Virus record (IMG/VR): IMGVR_UViG_3300042868_013265
Coordinates: 20,421-84,420 of that record
Direction: 5' to 3' (one strand)
From: a virus
Length of the DNA stretch: 64,000 nucleotides
The notes beneath the pieces are model-generated. The model was not told the DNA's origin, searched no databases, and saw only the letters and a program-made list of their open reading frames with translations. Below, in pieces: positions 58,321-64,000 of the stretch. The translations under genes were made by a program, and so were the position numbers. Numbering within the stretch: position 1 is the stretch's first letter; each line of letters starts with the position of its first letter.

Positions 58321-58554
58321 TTATGAGGGTTTGTGCTCTAATATACCTTGCTCATTTATATCGACATCAACAAGCATTATTACCAATCGTTTTGCAGGGT
58401 TTTCCGTGTCTTGAAATACTACGGGCCTGTTTTTGGAAAACAATAAACTGACTGACATATCCTTTGGATTGCTTATCGTGTCCGTCCAAGGGTTTGACAT
58501 TACTTCGAAAAATTCTTCGTTACCAAGTGTGATTTTAAATGCGGTGTGTTTCAT
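58321..58554 (-). CDS. Hypothetical small protein
   Basis: The 77-residue protein has KHTAFKITLGNEEFFEVMSN, then a probable beta strand pair (RPVVFQDTENPAKRLVIML) and a Gly/acidic end. No motif is known. It is the first minus-strand gene left of the divergent intergenic region, so it is probably an early gene or regulator. Plus-strand frames at 58202-58451 are shadows. Confidence 0.5.
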   Translation of the reverse strand: MKHTAFKITLGNEEFFEVMSNPWTDTISNPKDMSVSLLFSKNRPVVFQDTENPAKRLVIMLVDVDINEQGILEHKPS

Positions 58555-58587
58555 ATTATGTATTTTTGCGTGTTATCCATTGTGATT

Positions 58588-58622
58588 AAGGGGTGGCCTT
58601 CGCTCAATTTGGCTGCCCCTTT
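58588..58622. other. Hairpin in the divergent intergenic region
   Basis: AAGGGG...GCC pairs with GGC...CCCCTT with a two-base internal mismatch, inside the 158-base gap between the minus-strand gene starting at 58554 and the plus-strand gene starting at 58713. It is upstream of both, so it may be an operator, leader element or isolated terminator. The rest of the gap holds the -7 element at 58698. Confidence 0.4.
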
Positions 58623-58697
58623 TCGATACAAAGATGTATTGAATTTCAAATCATCACCCGCACATTTTAGCCAACGCATACTTTTCTTTGTAAATGT

Positions 58698-58705
58698 TAT
58701 ATTTG
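58698..58705 (+). promoter_or_regulatory. Promoter -7 element for the cell-wall/lysis block
   Basis: TATATTTG (TAnnTTTG) lies only seven bases upstream of ATG 58713, giving an almost leaderless transcript. No good -33 TTG is seen. Confidence 0.45.
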
Positions 58706-58712
58706 TAAGTAA

Positions 58713-59351
58713 ATGAAAGTGAATAAATTTACCCTCATTCTGATTTCTGCCTTTACGGTAGGGATTCTTTATGCTTTGGGGAAAAGCCCTAAAAAATTCA
58801 ATCCGCTTGGTAAAAAGGCGGTTTTTGTAGGGGATTCACATACTGCAGGTTATGGATGGGGATGGCAAGACTCTCTTGCAAAAAAATATGGTTTTACCAT
58901 TCAACAGAATCTTAGTAAAGGTGGTTTAAGAACTGACCAATTGTTGCCCATTTTAGAAAAGTATTTGAAGGAGACCAAATCAACTCCTGATATTTTATTC
59001 ATCTACGCAGGTGCTAATGACAATTTCAGTTTGGTTCAAAATCAGAAAGCAACTGAAAACATACAAAAAATGGTGGGTGCAGGACGTGATGCAGGCATTG
59101 ACAATATTTATGTGATTTCAGGATACAGGTCGAGCAAAGTCATTTATGATTTGAAACGGTATGGGGATTACATCCAAAAGAGTGATGCGTTTAAAGAAGG
59201 TCTGAGTAAAAATATCAAAAAGGCTGTTGTAGTTCCAATTTGGGAAGAAGCAGATTTTAAAATGAGCACTGATTCCTTGCATTTAATTCAATCGGCCCAA
59301 ACCAAATTTGCAGATTACATTGGGACCCAAATTTTTAAAAATACAAAATGA
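58713..59351 (+). CDS. Membrane-anchored SGNH/GDSL hydrolase
   Basis: The 212-residue protein has an N-terminal anchor (about 6-22, TLILISAFTVGILYALG). The SGNH blocks follow in order: VFVGDSHTAGYG (about 37-48, Ser nucleophile), KGGLRTDQLL (Gly), IYAGANDNF (Asn) and STDSLHLI (about 192-199, Asp and His). The fold is an esterase that may deacetylate or deacylate cell-wall or lipopolysaccharide glycans. It is coupled by ATGA to the muramidase gene, so sugar de-O-acetylation that exposes peptidoglycan is a sensible joint role. Confidence 0.85.
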   Translation: MKVNKFTLILISAFTVGILYALGKSPKKFNPLGKKAVFVGDSHTAGYGWGWQDSLAKKYGFTIQQNLSKGGLRTDQLLPILEKYLKETKSTPDILFIYAGANDNFSLVQNQKATENIQKMVGAGRDAGIDNIYVISGYRSSKVIYDLKRYGDYIQKSDAFKEGLSKNIKKAVVVPIWEEADFKMSTDSLHLIQSAQTKFADYIGTQIFKNTK

Positions 59352-60043
59352 AATTGACCGAGACCCAAAAGAAAATTATTTTGATTGTAGCCGCTCTGTT
59401 TGGGGTGGTTATTGCCGTAAATCTCACAGCGGCTCCATCGAATAAAAAGGCAAAAAGCAAGTGGAGGTTTTCAAAGTATCCTTTGCTTTGGGATATAGTT
59501 TTACGTGGTGAAGCAAAAACGTGGAATGATTATAATTTTTACAATAGCAAAGGTTTAAACTCACGTGTCAATGCTAAAAACACACAACCTTTCACAGATA
59601 AATTATTGACGCAAATGACAATTGGAAAGGTTATTCAATATCAGTCTATGTCAAGGTCAGGAATAGGTCAATTATGGGCAACAGGACACTTTCAAATTAT
59701 ACCAACAACCCTTAAAGGTTATTATGGTAAGGCGGGTTTAAATTTAGATTCCATTTATAACGAGGCCAATCAGACTAAAATTGCAGATGCATTGATTGAT
59801 GCAGAATCCACATTGCCAAAATATTTGAATGGAAAAATTGCTGATACGGATGCTAATTTGAAAAAAGCCGCGGTTGATATAGCGACGGTATGGTCAAGTT
59901 TAGGTGTGCCTTATGGACTGACAAACTATAAAGGGGTTTATCGTCCATATAATGCCTCGTATTATGCGGGAGATAAAGCAAGCGTAGATACTGAGTTGGT
60001 TCAAAAAGTTTTACGCGAACAGAGAAAAGCGATAGTAAAATAA
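59348..60043 (+). CDS. Membrane-anchored muramidase-like endolysin
   Basis: The 231-residue protein has an N-terminal anchor (about 9-28, KIILIVAALFGVVIAVNL) and a lysozyme-fold domain. WDIVLRGEAKTWNDYNFY (about 48-63) holds the probable catalytic Glu, TIGKVIQYQ and ATGHFQIIPTTLKGYYG (about 111-127) follow. The E...GHFQIIP..L pattern is that of GH104/lambda-R-like and related phage muramidases. It is coupled to the SGNH hydrolase. The anchor suggests a virion-membrane or signal-arrest form and not a freely soluble endolysin. Confidence 0.8.
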   Translation: MKLTETQKKIILIVAALFGVVIAVNLTAAPSNKKAKSKWRFSKYPLLWDIVLRGEAKTWNDYNFYNSKGLNSRVNAKNTQPFTDKLLTQMTIGKVIQYQSMSRSGIGQLWATGHFQIIPTTLKGYYGKAGLNLDSIYNEANQTKIADALIDAESTLPKYLNGKIADTDANLKKAAVDIATVWSSLGVPYGLTNYKGVYRPYNASYYAGDKASVDTELVQKVLREQRKAIVK

Positions 60044-60092
60044 AATTACGTTCTCGGTGGCGGTTCCGAAGGATGGGTTTAGTATATAAGAA

Positions 60093-60114
60093 GGGCAACA
60101 TTAATTTGTTGCCC
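60093..60114. terminator. Bidirectional terminator between convergent genes
   Basis: GGGCAACA/TGTTGCCC with a six-base loop lies between the muramidase gene (plus) and the 86-residue gene (minus). The hairpin is flanked by A and T stretches. Confidence 0.7.
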
Positions 60115-60120
60115 ATTTTG

Positions 60121-60381
60121 TTAATCGAAATCAGTCATAATAAATATTGGATAATCAATATCATCCCTTAAAGAGCCCAATACGTTGAAATCAAAGTGTT
60201 CAACAGCCTCCTCTTCGGTCATACCATCATCTTCAATTAATACTTTAATTGCTAAGTAGTAATCATAAATCAAACGATAATTTTTTACGTCAACTCCAAT
60301 GACAGCCTTGTCAAAACCATCGGCCTTGAGGAATTCCACATCGGGATACATCTCAAGAATTTGTTCTAATTTGTTTTCCAT
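60121..60381 (-). CDS. Phage-type conserved hypothetical (86 aa)
   Basis: The 86-residue acidic protein has ADGFDKAVIGVDVKNYRLIY, MTEEEAVEHFDFNVLGS and YPIFIM. This pattern is that of a very widespread small phage protein of unknown function (GFDxAxIG ... MxxEEAxEHFxFNVxG). It is the only minus-strand gene in the lysis block and is convergent with the muramidase gene. Confidence 0.75.
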   Translation of the reverse strand: MENKLEQILEMYPDVEFLKADGFDKAVIGVDVKNYRLIYDYYLAIKVLIEDDGMTEEEAVEHFDFNVLGSLRDDIDYPIFIMTDFD

Positions 60382-60433
60382 ACAGCGTAATTTTGATGTA
60401 AATTAAATGAAAATAAATGATTAATTCATTAAT

Positions 60434-60441
60434 TATATTTG
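60434..60441 (+). promoter_or_regulatory. Promoter -7 element for the lysis operon
   Basis: TATATTTG (TAnnTTTG) ends four bases before ATG 60446, giving a near-leaderless start. A TTG at the right -33 spacing is not evident. Confidence 0.45.
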
Positions 60442-60445
60442 TATT

Positions 60446-60958
60446 ATGAACAAAAAACAAATCATACTCTTGGCAGCAACTGCTACAGGATTGTACTTGG
60501 TACTAAGAGGATTGAAAAAAAATACACCAAAAGGCGCGGGTGAAGAATTCAAAAATGCAGTAGGCGATATGCTTAATAATGCAAAATCTTTCGGTCAGAG
60601 AGCAAATGCTACGCGATGTGAAACCAATCTTGAGCGTTTAGGCCGATTATTTCCCAATACAGACCAATACAATGAACAAGTAGGTTTGGCATATCAGAGA
60701 CAGGGTTCTAATTTTACGAATTGGGCACAATCGGATGCGAAGCCTTGTTTTGTAGTTGGTGCAGACCAAGGTGGACTGCAAAGCGGTTTAAAGGGAGTTG
60801 CTCCTAAATCACCGTTATTTGGAAATGCAGGTAAATTACAAAAATTTAAAAAATCATCGTACAATAATTACATCGGTTCCGATGGTCAGGGGGTATATTT
60901 CAATGCAAATGGACCAATGTCATTAGAAAATCTTGTGCGTTCATATAAAAGACCATAA
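60446..60958 (+). CDS. N-anchored hypothetical protein
   Basis: The 170-residue protein has one membrane segment (about 6-21, IILLAATATGLYLVLRG), a helical region, CETNLERLGRLFPNTDQ and a C-terminal Gly/Asn/Ser-rich part (NYIGSDGQGVYFNANGP). The two Cys (about 56 and 110) could pair. It resembles the virion-membrane proteins of the left cluster. The function is unknown. Confidence 0.65.
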   Translation: MNKKQIILLAATATGLYLVLRGLKKNTPKGAGEEFKNAVGDMLNNAKSFGQRANATRCETNLERLGRLFPNTDQYNEQVGLAYQRQGSNFTNWAQSDAKPCFVVGADQGGLQSGLKGVAPKSPLFGNAGKLQKFKKSSYNNYIGSDGQGVYFNANGPMSLENLVRSYKRP

Positions 60959-60960
60959 TT

Positions 60961-61176
60961 ATGAGTTTCGACAATTTAAAAAAGAACACAACAGCAATAG
61001 TTGCAATAATTATTCTAACACTGAGTTATGCTATTTTGTTTAGCATAATTTTTTGGGATTTCCCAACAGACCAAAAAGATATTTACTTCACCATTGCAGG
61101 TGGGGTAACTTCAATTGTTACTATGGTGGTTTCCTTTTACTTTGGAGCCTCTAAAAATCAAAACGAAGAAAATTAA
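60961..61176 (+). CDS. Two-segment holin-like protein
   Basis: The 71-residue protein has membrane segments at about 11-31 (TAIVAIIILTLSYAILFSIIF) and 42-61 (IYFTIAGGVTSIVTMVVSFYFG), a polar N-terminus and the charged end ASKNQNEEN. Size and topology fit class II holins, and it directly precedes the YkuD-like cell-wall enzyme. Proof of pore formation is absent. Confidence 0.7.
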   Translation: MSFDNLKKNTTAIVAIIILTLSYAILFSIIFWDFPTDQKDIYFTIAGGVTSIVTMVVSFYFGASKNQNEEN

Positions 61177-61189
61177 ATCATAATATATT

Positions 61190-61771
61190 ATGGTATTTAG
61201 TAAAGAAAAAATAGAAAAAACTTTAAAAAGTAAAGATTACGTTTTTTTTGAAAACGGAGAGTTAAATATCAATATCGTCGGTATTAGAAATTCGGCAACG
61301 GGTAAAAGAGTCACCAATTTATTTGATGATTGGATGACCATTTCATATCAAGAAAATGGAGAATGGAAATATTTTGAATGGCCTTGTACTGTAGACAATG
61401 GCGATGGTAGTGCGCGTCTCGTAGAGGGACAATATCGTGGTTGCTTTACAATCGGTCTACATCAGGGTAAATACACGGCATTAAAGCAATGTAAACCTTT
61501 AAAAGTCTATCGTGATTGGAATTTGAAAGACGGTACGTATGACGAGAGTAAAATTTACAACGATGTTGCAGGATTAAATATCCATAAGGCAGGTTTAAAC
61601 AGTCAGCAAGTCAACAATTGGAGTGAAGGTTGCCAAGTTTTCAAAATGTCACCCGATTTTGATGCGTTTATGAAAATTGTGTTACAATCTTCCTCAATAC
61701 ACGGGAAAATTTTTACTTACACCCTTATCAATAGCAATGATATTGCAACTGCAAACCCTCCAATAGTTTAA
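61190..61771 (+). CDS. YkuD-like cell-wall enzyme, candidate endolysin
   Basis: The 193-residue protein has GQYRGCFTIGLHQGKYTALKQ (about 82-102), NIHKAG (about 129-134) and WSEGCQVF (about 145-152). His and Cys in an IH...S-x-GC arrangement resemble the catalytic site of L,D-transpeptidases (HG...SxGC), a fold also used by some phage lysis enzymes. No signal peptide is present, so it needs the adjacent holin. Whether it cuts or joins peptides cannot be decided from sequence. It is the best candidate for the lytic endolysin of this cassette. Confidence 0.65.
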   Translation: MVFSKEKIEKTLKSKDYVFFENGELNINIVGIRNSATGKRVTNLFDDWMTISYQENGEWKYFEWPCTVDNGDGSARLVEGQYRGCFTIGLHQGKYTALKQCKPLKVYRDWNLKDGTYDESKIYNDVAGLNIHKAGLNSQQVNNWSEGCQVFKMSPDFDAFMKIVLQSSSIHGKIFTYTLINSNDIATANPPIV

Positions 61772-61774
61772 ATT

Positions 61775-62059
61775 ATGACAGCGGCAAAAAAAGTAAGTGC
61801 TAACACCTTGCCTGTTAGTTTTGACCAATTTAGAAAAAATCCTGTGGCTGCGGTAGCATTTTGTATGCTTGCGGCAGTGGGTTATCTTTATTATGATTTG
61901 AGAGATGGTTATAAAGACCAAATTGACTCTTCAAACAAGAAAATTGATAATTTGGATGTAAAAATTGACAAATTAGGAAACGCATTAAAGAAATCTGATT
62001 CTGCATTAAGTGCAGCAATCACGGAATTAAGAATTATTAATACAATGAAAAAATTATGA
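61775..62059 (+). CDS. Single-pass protein with coiled coil
   Basis: The 94-residue protein has a membrane segment at about 26-42 (AAVAFCMLAAVGYLYYD) followed by a Lys/Asp-rich coiled coil (about 48-86; KKIDNLDVKIDKLGNAL). It may be a second holin or antiholin, or a pinholin-like regulator. It is overlapped by four bases by the next gene, as is usual in lysis cassettes. Confidence 0.6.
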   Translation: MTAAKKVSANTLPVSFDQFRKNPVAAVAFCMLAAVGYLYYDLRDGYKDQIDSSNKKIDNLDVKIDKLGNALKKSDSALSAAITELRIINTMKKL

Positions 62060-62466
62060 AAAAACCATTATTGATTTTTGCAATATTATTCATATTGTTG
62101 GAAATAGTTACACCTTTAGGGGCCATCAATCAGCCTAATGTTGATGATATTGAGTTGATGCTTAAAAAAATTGAAAACAATTTAAAAAGTGCGTCTCAAG
62201 TCACTTCTTTGGCTAAAGCAAATGGTGAAAAATTGGTTGAGAGTAAAGTCCAAGAAAAAAATGAATTGAAACAAAGTGTTCAGGCATTATCTGAGAAAGT
62301 AGAAATATTTGCGGTCAAAATGACTGAGGCGGGTATTGATACTTCTGTAAATACCGATAAATCCGATGATTTTCATTATGAAGGGCCATTATATGAGGAA
62401 TGGCTTGAATATCAGAAGAATGGTGGTGAATCAGATTTTGAATACTACAGATTATACAAGAAATGA
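62056..62466 (+). CDS. Secreted/anchored helical protein of the lysis cassette
   Basis: The 136-residue protein has an N-terminal hydrophobic signal (about 4-22, PLLIFAILFILLEIVTPLG), a coiled coil (about 30-95) and an acidic, aromatic tail (YEGPLYEEWLEYQKN). The signal with a long periplasmic helix resembles an i-spanin-like or periplasmic adaptor. The adjacent lipoprotein gene makes a spanin-system role possible. The C-terminal YEEWLEY...YRLYK pattern recurs in small phage proteins. Confidence 0.55.
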   Translation: MKKPLLIFAILFILLEIVTPLGAINQPNVDDIELMLKKIENNLKSASQVTSLAKANGEKLVESKVQEKNELKQSVQALSEKVEIFAVKMTEAGIDTSVNTDKSDDFHYEGPLYEEWLEYQKNGGESDFEYYRLYKK

Positions 62467-62882
62467 GATTTATTAAAGCAATCTTTATCGTATTAGTGTT
62501 AACGGGTTGCTCCGCTAAATGGCATTTAAATCAAGCAATCAAAAAGAATCCCGCTATGGCGCAAATTAGCGTTTACGGGATTGATACTATTTTTGTTAGA
62601 GACAGTGTTGTAATGACGGATACTTTTACAACGAAAGAAGTTGATACTTTAACTTTGACCAAAGATGGAGTTACAACCATTATTTATCGAGACCACGATG
62701 TTATTCGTGTTAAAACCATTGTAAAGGCTGATACCATTCGTTATACCAAGACTATTACTCTTCCTCCACAAATAAAATTCGTAGAGAGAAAAAAAGGAAT
62801 GGAAAAGTATGCTCCTTACTTGGGCATTTTACTGCTCATTCTTTTGATGATATCAATATTAAAAAATTCAAGGAGAGGTTAA
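62463..62882 (+). CDS. Unimolecular spanin-like lipoprotein
   Basis: The 139-residue protein begins MRFIKAIFIVLVLTGCSAK, a lipoprotein signal with lipobox LTGC and lipidated Cys at residue 16. The middle (about 35-105) is beta-rich (DTIFVRDSVVMTDTF; TLTKDGVTTIIYRDHDVIRV), and a C-terminal membrane segment lies at about 115-133 (APYLGILLLILLMISIL). Lipid anchor to the outer membrane plus an inner-membrane helix is exactly the u-spanin architecture, which fuses the two membranes in the last lysis step. It closes the lysis cassette. Confidence 0.7.
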   Translation: MRFIKAIFIVLVLTGCSAKWHLNQAIKKNPAMAQISVYGIDTIFVRDSVVMTDTFTTKEVDTLTLTKDGVTTIIYRDHDVIRVKTIVKADTIRYTKTITLPPQIKFVERKKGMEKYAPYLGILLLILLMISILKNSRRG

Positions 62883-62884
62883 AT

Positions 62885-63070
62885 ATGGCTTTGATAAAAG
62901 GAAAAGATTATTTTGTCATTGGAAATTTGGGCAAGTTTCAAAGGGAACCTGTTAGACAATGGATGAAAGAAAATAACAAAGTCAGCCCTGTAGTTGCTGA
63001 GGAGGCTATTTCCGCAAATGATTACAGGACGTGGATAAAGACTCAAATATGGCCAATTGGACCAAAGTAA
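62885..63070 (+). CDS. Hypothetical small protein (61 aa)
   Basis: The 61-residue protein (ALIKGKDYFVIGNLGKFQRE; NDYRTWIKTQIW) has no membrane segment or signal. It follows the spanin gene after two bases. It may be a lysis regulator or a small virion protein. It is the last gene before the tRNA. Confidence 0.5.
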   Translation: MALIKGKDYFVIGNLGKFQREPVRQWMKENNKVSPVVAEEAISANDYRTWIKTQIWPIGPK

Positions 63071-63096
63071 ACCTATAGGTTAATAATTTTTGTTCG

Positions 63097-63124
63097 TTTG
63101 CAACTCAAAGGTTTATTAAATTTG
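63097..63124 (+). promoter_or_regulatory. Promoter for the tRNA
   Basis: TTTG at 63097-63100 and TAAATTTG at 63117-63124 are 16 bp apart, and the tRNA starts at 63130, at the expected +1 distance from the -7 element. Confidence 0.6.
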
Positions 63125-63129
63125 CAGAT

Positions 63130-63201
63130 AGCGGGGAAGTGTAGTGGTTGCATTCTTGGCTCATAACCAAGAGGAAGTAGGTTCGATTCCTACCCCCGCT
63201 C
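63130..63201 (+). tRNA. tRNA with CAU anticodon (Met or Ile2)
   Basis: The 72-nt cloverleaf has acceptor AGCGGGG/CCCCGCT, D stem GTGT/GCAT, anticodon stem CTTGG/CCAAG with loop CTCATAA, T stem GTAGG/CCTAC with loop TTCGATT, and discriminator C. CCA is not encoded. A1-U72 pairing differs from bacterial initiator tRNA. CAU could be elongator Met, or Ile if C34 is lysidinylated. It follows its own promoter and precedes the FkbM gene. Confidence 0.85.
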
Positions 63202-63214
63202 CTAAATTACAAAT

Positions 63215-63856
63215 ATGGAACTTGAAAAATATGTGTATCCCGAAAATCACGGTGAATTGGCAGAATCTTTTTATGATGAAATTTATCACGGACACGAGTA
63301 CGACAGGTACTTCAAAATAAATAAATACGACACGATTATTGATTGCGGAGCGTTCATAGGAATGTTTACCAATTATGCTATCACGCAAGGCGCGATGCGT
63401 ATTATCACCGTTGAATGTGAAACCCCATATTACAATTGCTTAATTAAAAACGTCAGCAACATCAGAGTTGAAACTCTTTTTGCAAAAGTGTCTCAAGAAA
63501 ATATACCAAGTGATAATCCCAAGGTTCCACCTTCAATTACAATTGAAGAAATTATGAATCAAAAGAACTTACCTAAAGTCGATATGGTAAAAATGGATAT
63601 TGAGGGTGCAGAATGGGGTGTTTTAATTAATATGGACGATGATGTTATGAAGAGGGTGGATAAGTGGGCTATTGAAGTTCATTTGGATTGGAGTCAAAAC
63701 GATACAGTTTGGGCAGGTCACGGTAGAGACTTTGATGGGCACCTTTTAAGCAAACTTGTATTCGTGATGGAAAAGTTCTCTAAGAATGGCTTTAAAGTCA
63801 ATTACGAGCAGATACACAAAGATTGCAGGCTTGCAATGTTGTATGCGTACAAATAG
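63215..63856 (+). CDS. FkbM-family methyltransferase
   Basis: The 213-residue protein is a single-domain FkbM-type enzyme: DTIIDCGAFIGMFTNYA (about 40-56) forms the SAM site, ITVECETPYYNCL (about 66-78) the acidic ribose-binding turn, and VDMVKMDIEGAEWGVL (about 120-135) the family signature. A probable role is O-methylation of a sugar. It is a third FkbM domain in the window, related to but separate from those in the fibre operon, and ends before a strong terminator. Confidence 0.8.
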   Translation: MELEKYVYPENHGELAESFYDEIYHGHEYDRYFKINKYDTIIDCGAFIGMFTNYAITQGAMRIITVECETPYYNCLIKNVSNIRVETLFAKVSQENIPSDNPKVPPSITIEEIMNQKNLPKVDMVKMDIEGAEWGVLINMDDDVMKRVDKWAIEVHLDWSQNDTVWAGHGRDFDGHLLSKLVFVMEKFSKNGFKVNYEQIHKDCRLAMLYAYK

Positions 63857-63881
63857 GGTTAGTATTTGTTTCGCGAAAATG

Positions 63882-63905
63882 GAGCCCTGAGGGGCTCTTT
63901 TTTTG
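63882..63905 (+). terminator. Rho-independent terminator
   Basis: GAGCCC-TGAG-GGGCTC hairpin is followed by eight T, directly after the FkbM gene. Confidence 0.9.
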
Positions 63906-63910
63906 TTTAA

Positions 63911-63926
63911 GGGGTACTTGTACCCC
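63911..63926. repeat. Perfect inverted repeat near the window edge
   Basis: GGGGTAC-TT-GTACCCC, a 7-bp stem with a 2-base loop, starts a 90-base non-coding stretch rich in TACC motifs. It could be a protein-binding site. Confidence 0.6.
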
Positions 63927-63964
63927 ATTTACCCCTTTTCCTTTCCCTGAGAGCCTCCTTTACC

Positions 63965-63987
63965 CTGTTACCGTTTACTGTTACCGT
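63965..63987. repeat. Direct repeat of TGTTACCGT
   Basis: Two copies of TGTTACCGT (63966-63974 and 63979-63987) with 13-base periodicity lie in a TACC-rich tract that reaches the window end, iteron-like in layout. Further copies, if any, are outside the window. Confidence 0.5.
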
Positions 63988-64000
63988 AACACTCTTCGGT

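Noticed and set aside
1-64000. Tailed-phage assignment
   Set aside because: Fibre, S74, RecT, RusA and lysis genes also occur in tailed phages, but no terminase, portal, tape-measure, sheath or baseplate gene was recognised in the window. The question stays open because the genome may continue outside it.
1-64000. Integrated prophage or insertion sequence
   Set aside because: No integrase, transposase, terminal inverted repeats, att-like duplication or host housekeeping genes were seen.

Overview
The window reads as part of a large, AT-rich DNA virus (or a closely related virus-derived element) of a Bacteroidota host, most likely a flavobacterium-like bacterium. The host assignment rests on TAnnTTTG promoter elements, several with an upstream TTG at about 18-19 bp, on A-rich leaders that mostly lack Shine-Dalgarno sequences, and on families common in Bacteroidota phages. 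I found no terminase, portal, tape-measure, sheath or integrase gene. What replaces them is a HerA/FtsK-type packaging-ATPase candidate (13670-14491), a short abundant-looking protein of probable beta/jelly-roll type directly after it (14830-15531), and some 25-30 tiny proteins with one or two membrane segments. That pattern suggests a tailless virion with an internal membrane, which is an inference.

Layout. 1-8371: large multidomain proteins that may be carried in the virion, namely a protein with six tandem winged-helix-like units, a protein segmented by repeated MA(x)GG motifs and ending in a ParB-like domain, and a DUF2958 + calcium-loop + RelA/SpoT-like protein. 8386-24006: the virion/membrane-protein cluster, with a lytic transglycosylase, a PAP2 phosphatase, a RusA resolvase, a DnaA domain IV-like protein, the ATPase, the capsid candidate, a HExxH metallopeptidase and a peptidoglycan-binding protein. 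24003-48234: fibres and glycosylation. Two small fibres precede three bifunctional glycosyltransferase/methyltransferase genes, which are translationally coupled to one 16-kb gene for a 5338-residue collagen-like Gly-X-Y fibre with a C-terminal S74 autocleaving chaperone. 48265-50647: small genes including an APS-kinase-like P-loop protein. 50764-58554, minus strand: recombination and replication (RecT, Cas4/RecB-like Fe-S nuclease, P-loop kinase, zinc ribbon, a possible mini-palm polymerase). 58713-63070: cell-wall attack and lysis (SGNH hydrolase, muramidase, holin-like protein, YkuD-like endolysin candidate, u-spanin-like lipoprotein). 63130-64000: tRNA(CAU), an FkbM methyltransferase, a strong terminator and a repeat-rich edge.

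The most striking system is the fibre with its dedicated modification operon. Six enzymatic domains, including one that matches the Aah/TibC autotransporter heptosyltransferase family with its four-cysteine metal finger, sit immediately upstream of and overlap a proline-free Ser/Thr/Gly collagen-like stalk of about 4530 residues. I infer that these enzymes O-glycosylate the fibre, and that sugars on Thr/Ser do the stabilising that proline does in ordinary collagens. Many very small genes (29-57 residues), which are easily missed by length cut-offs, are listed individually.
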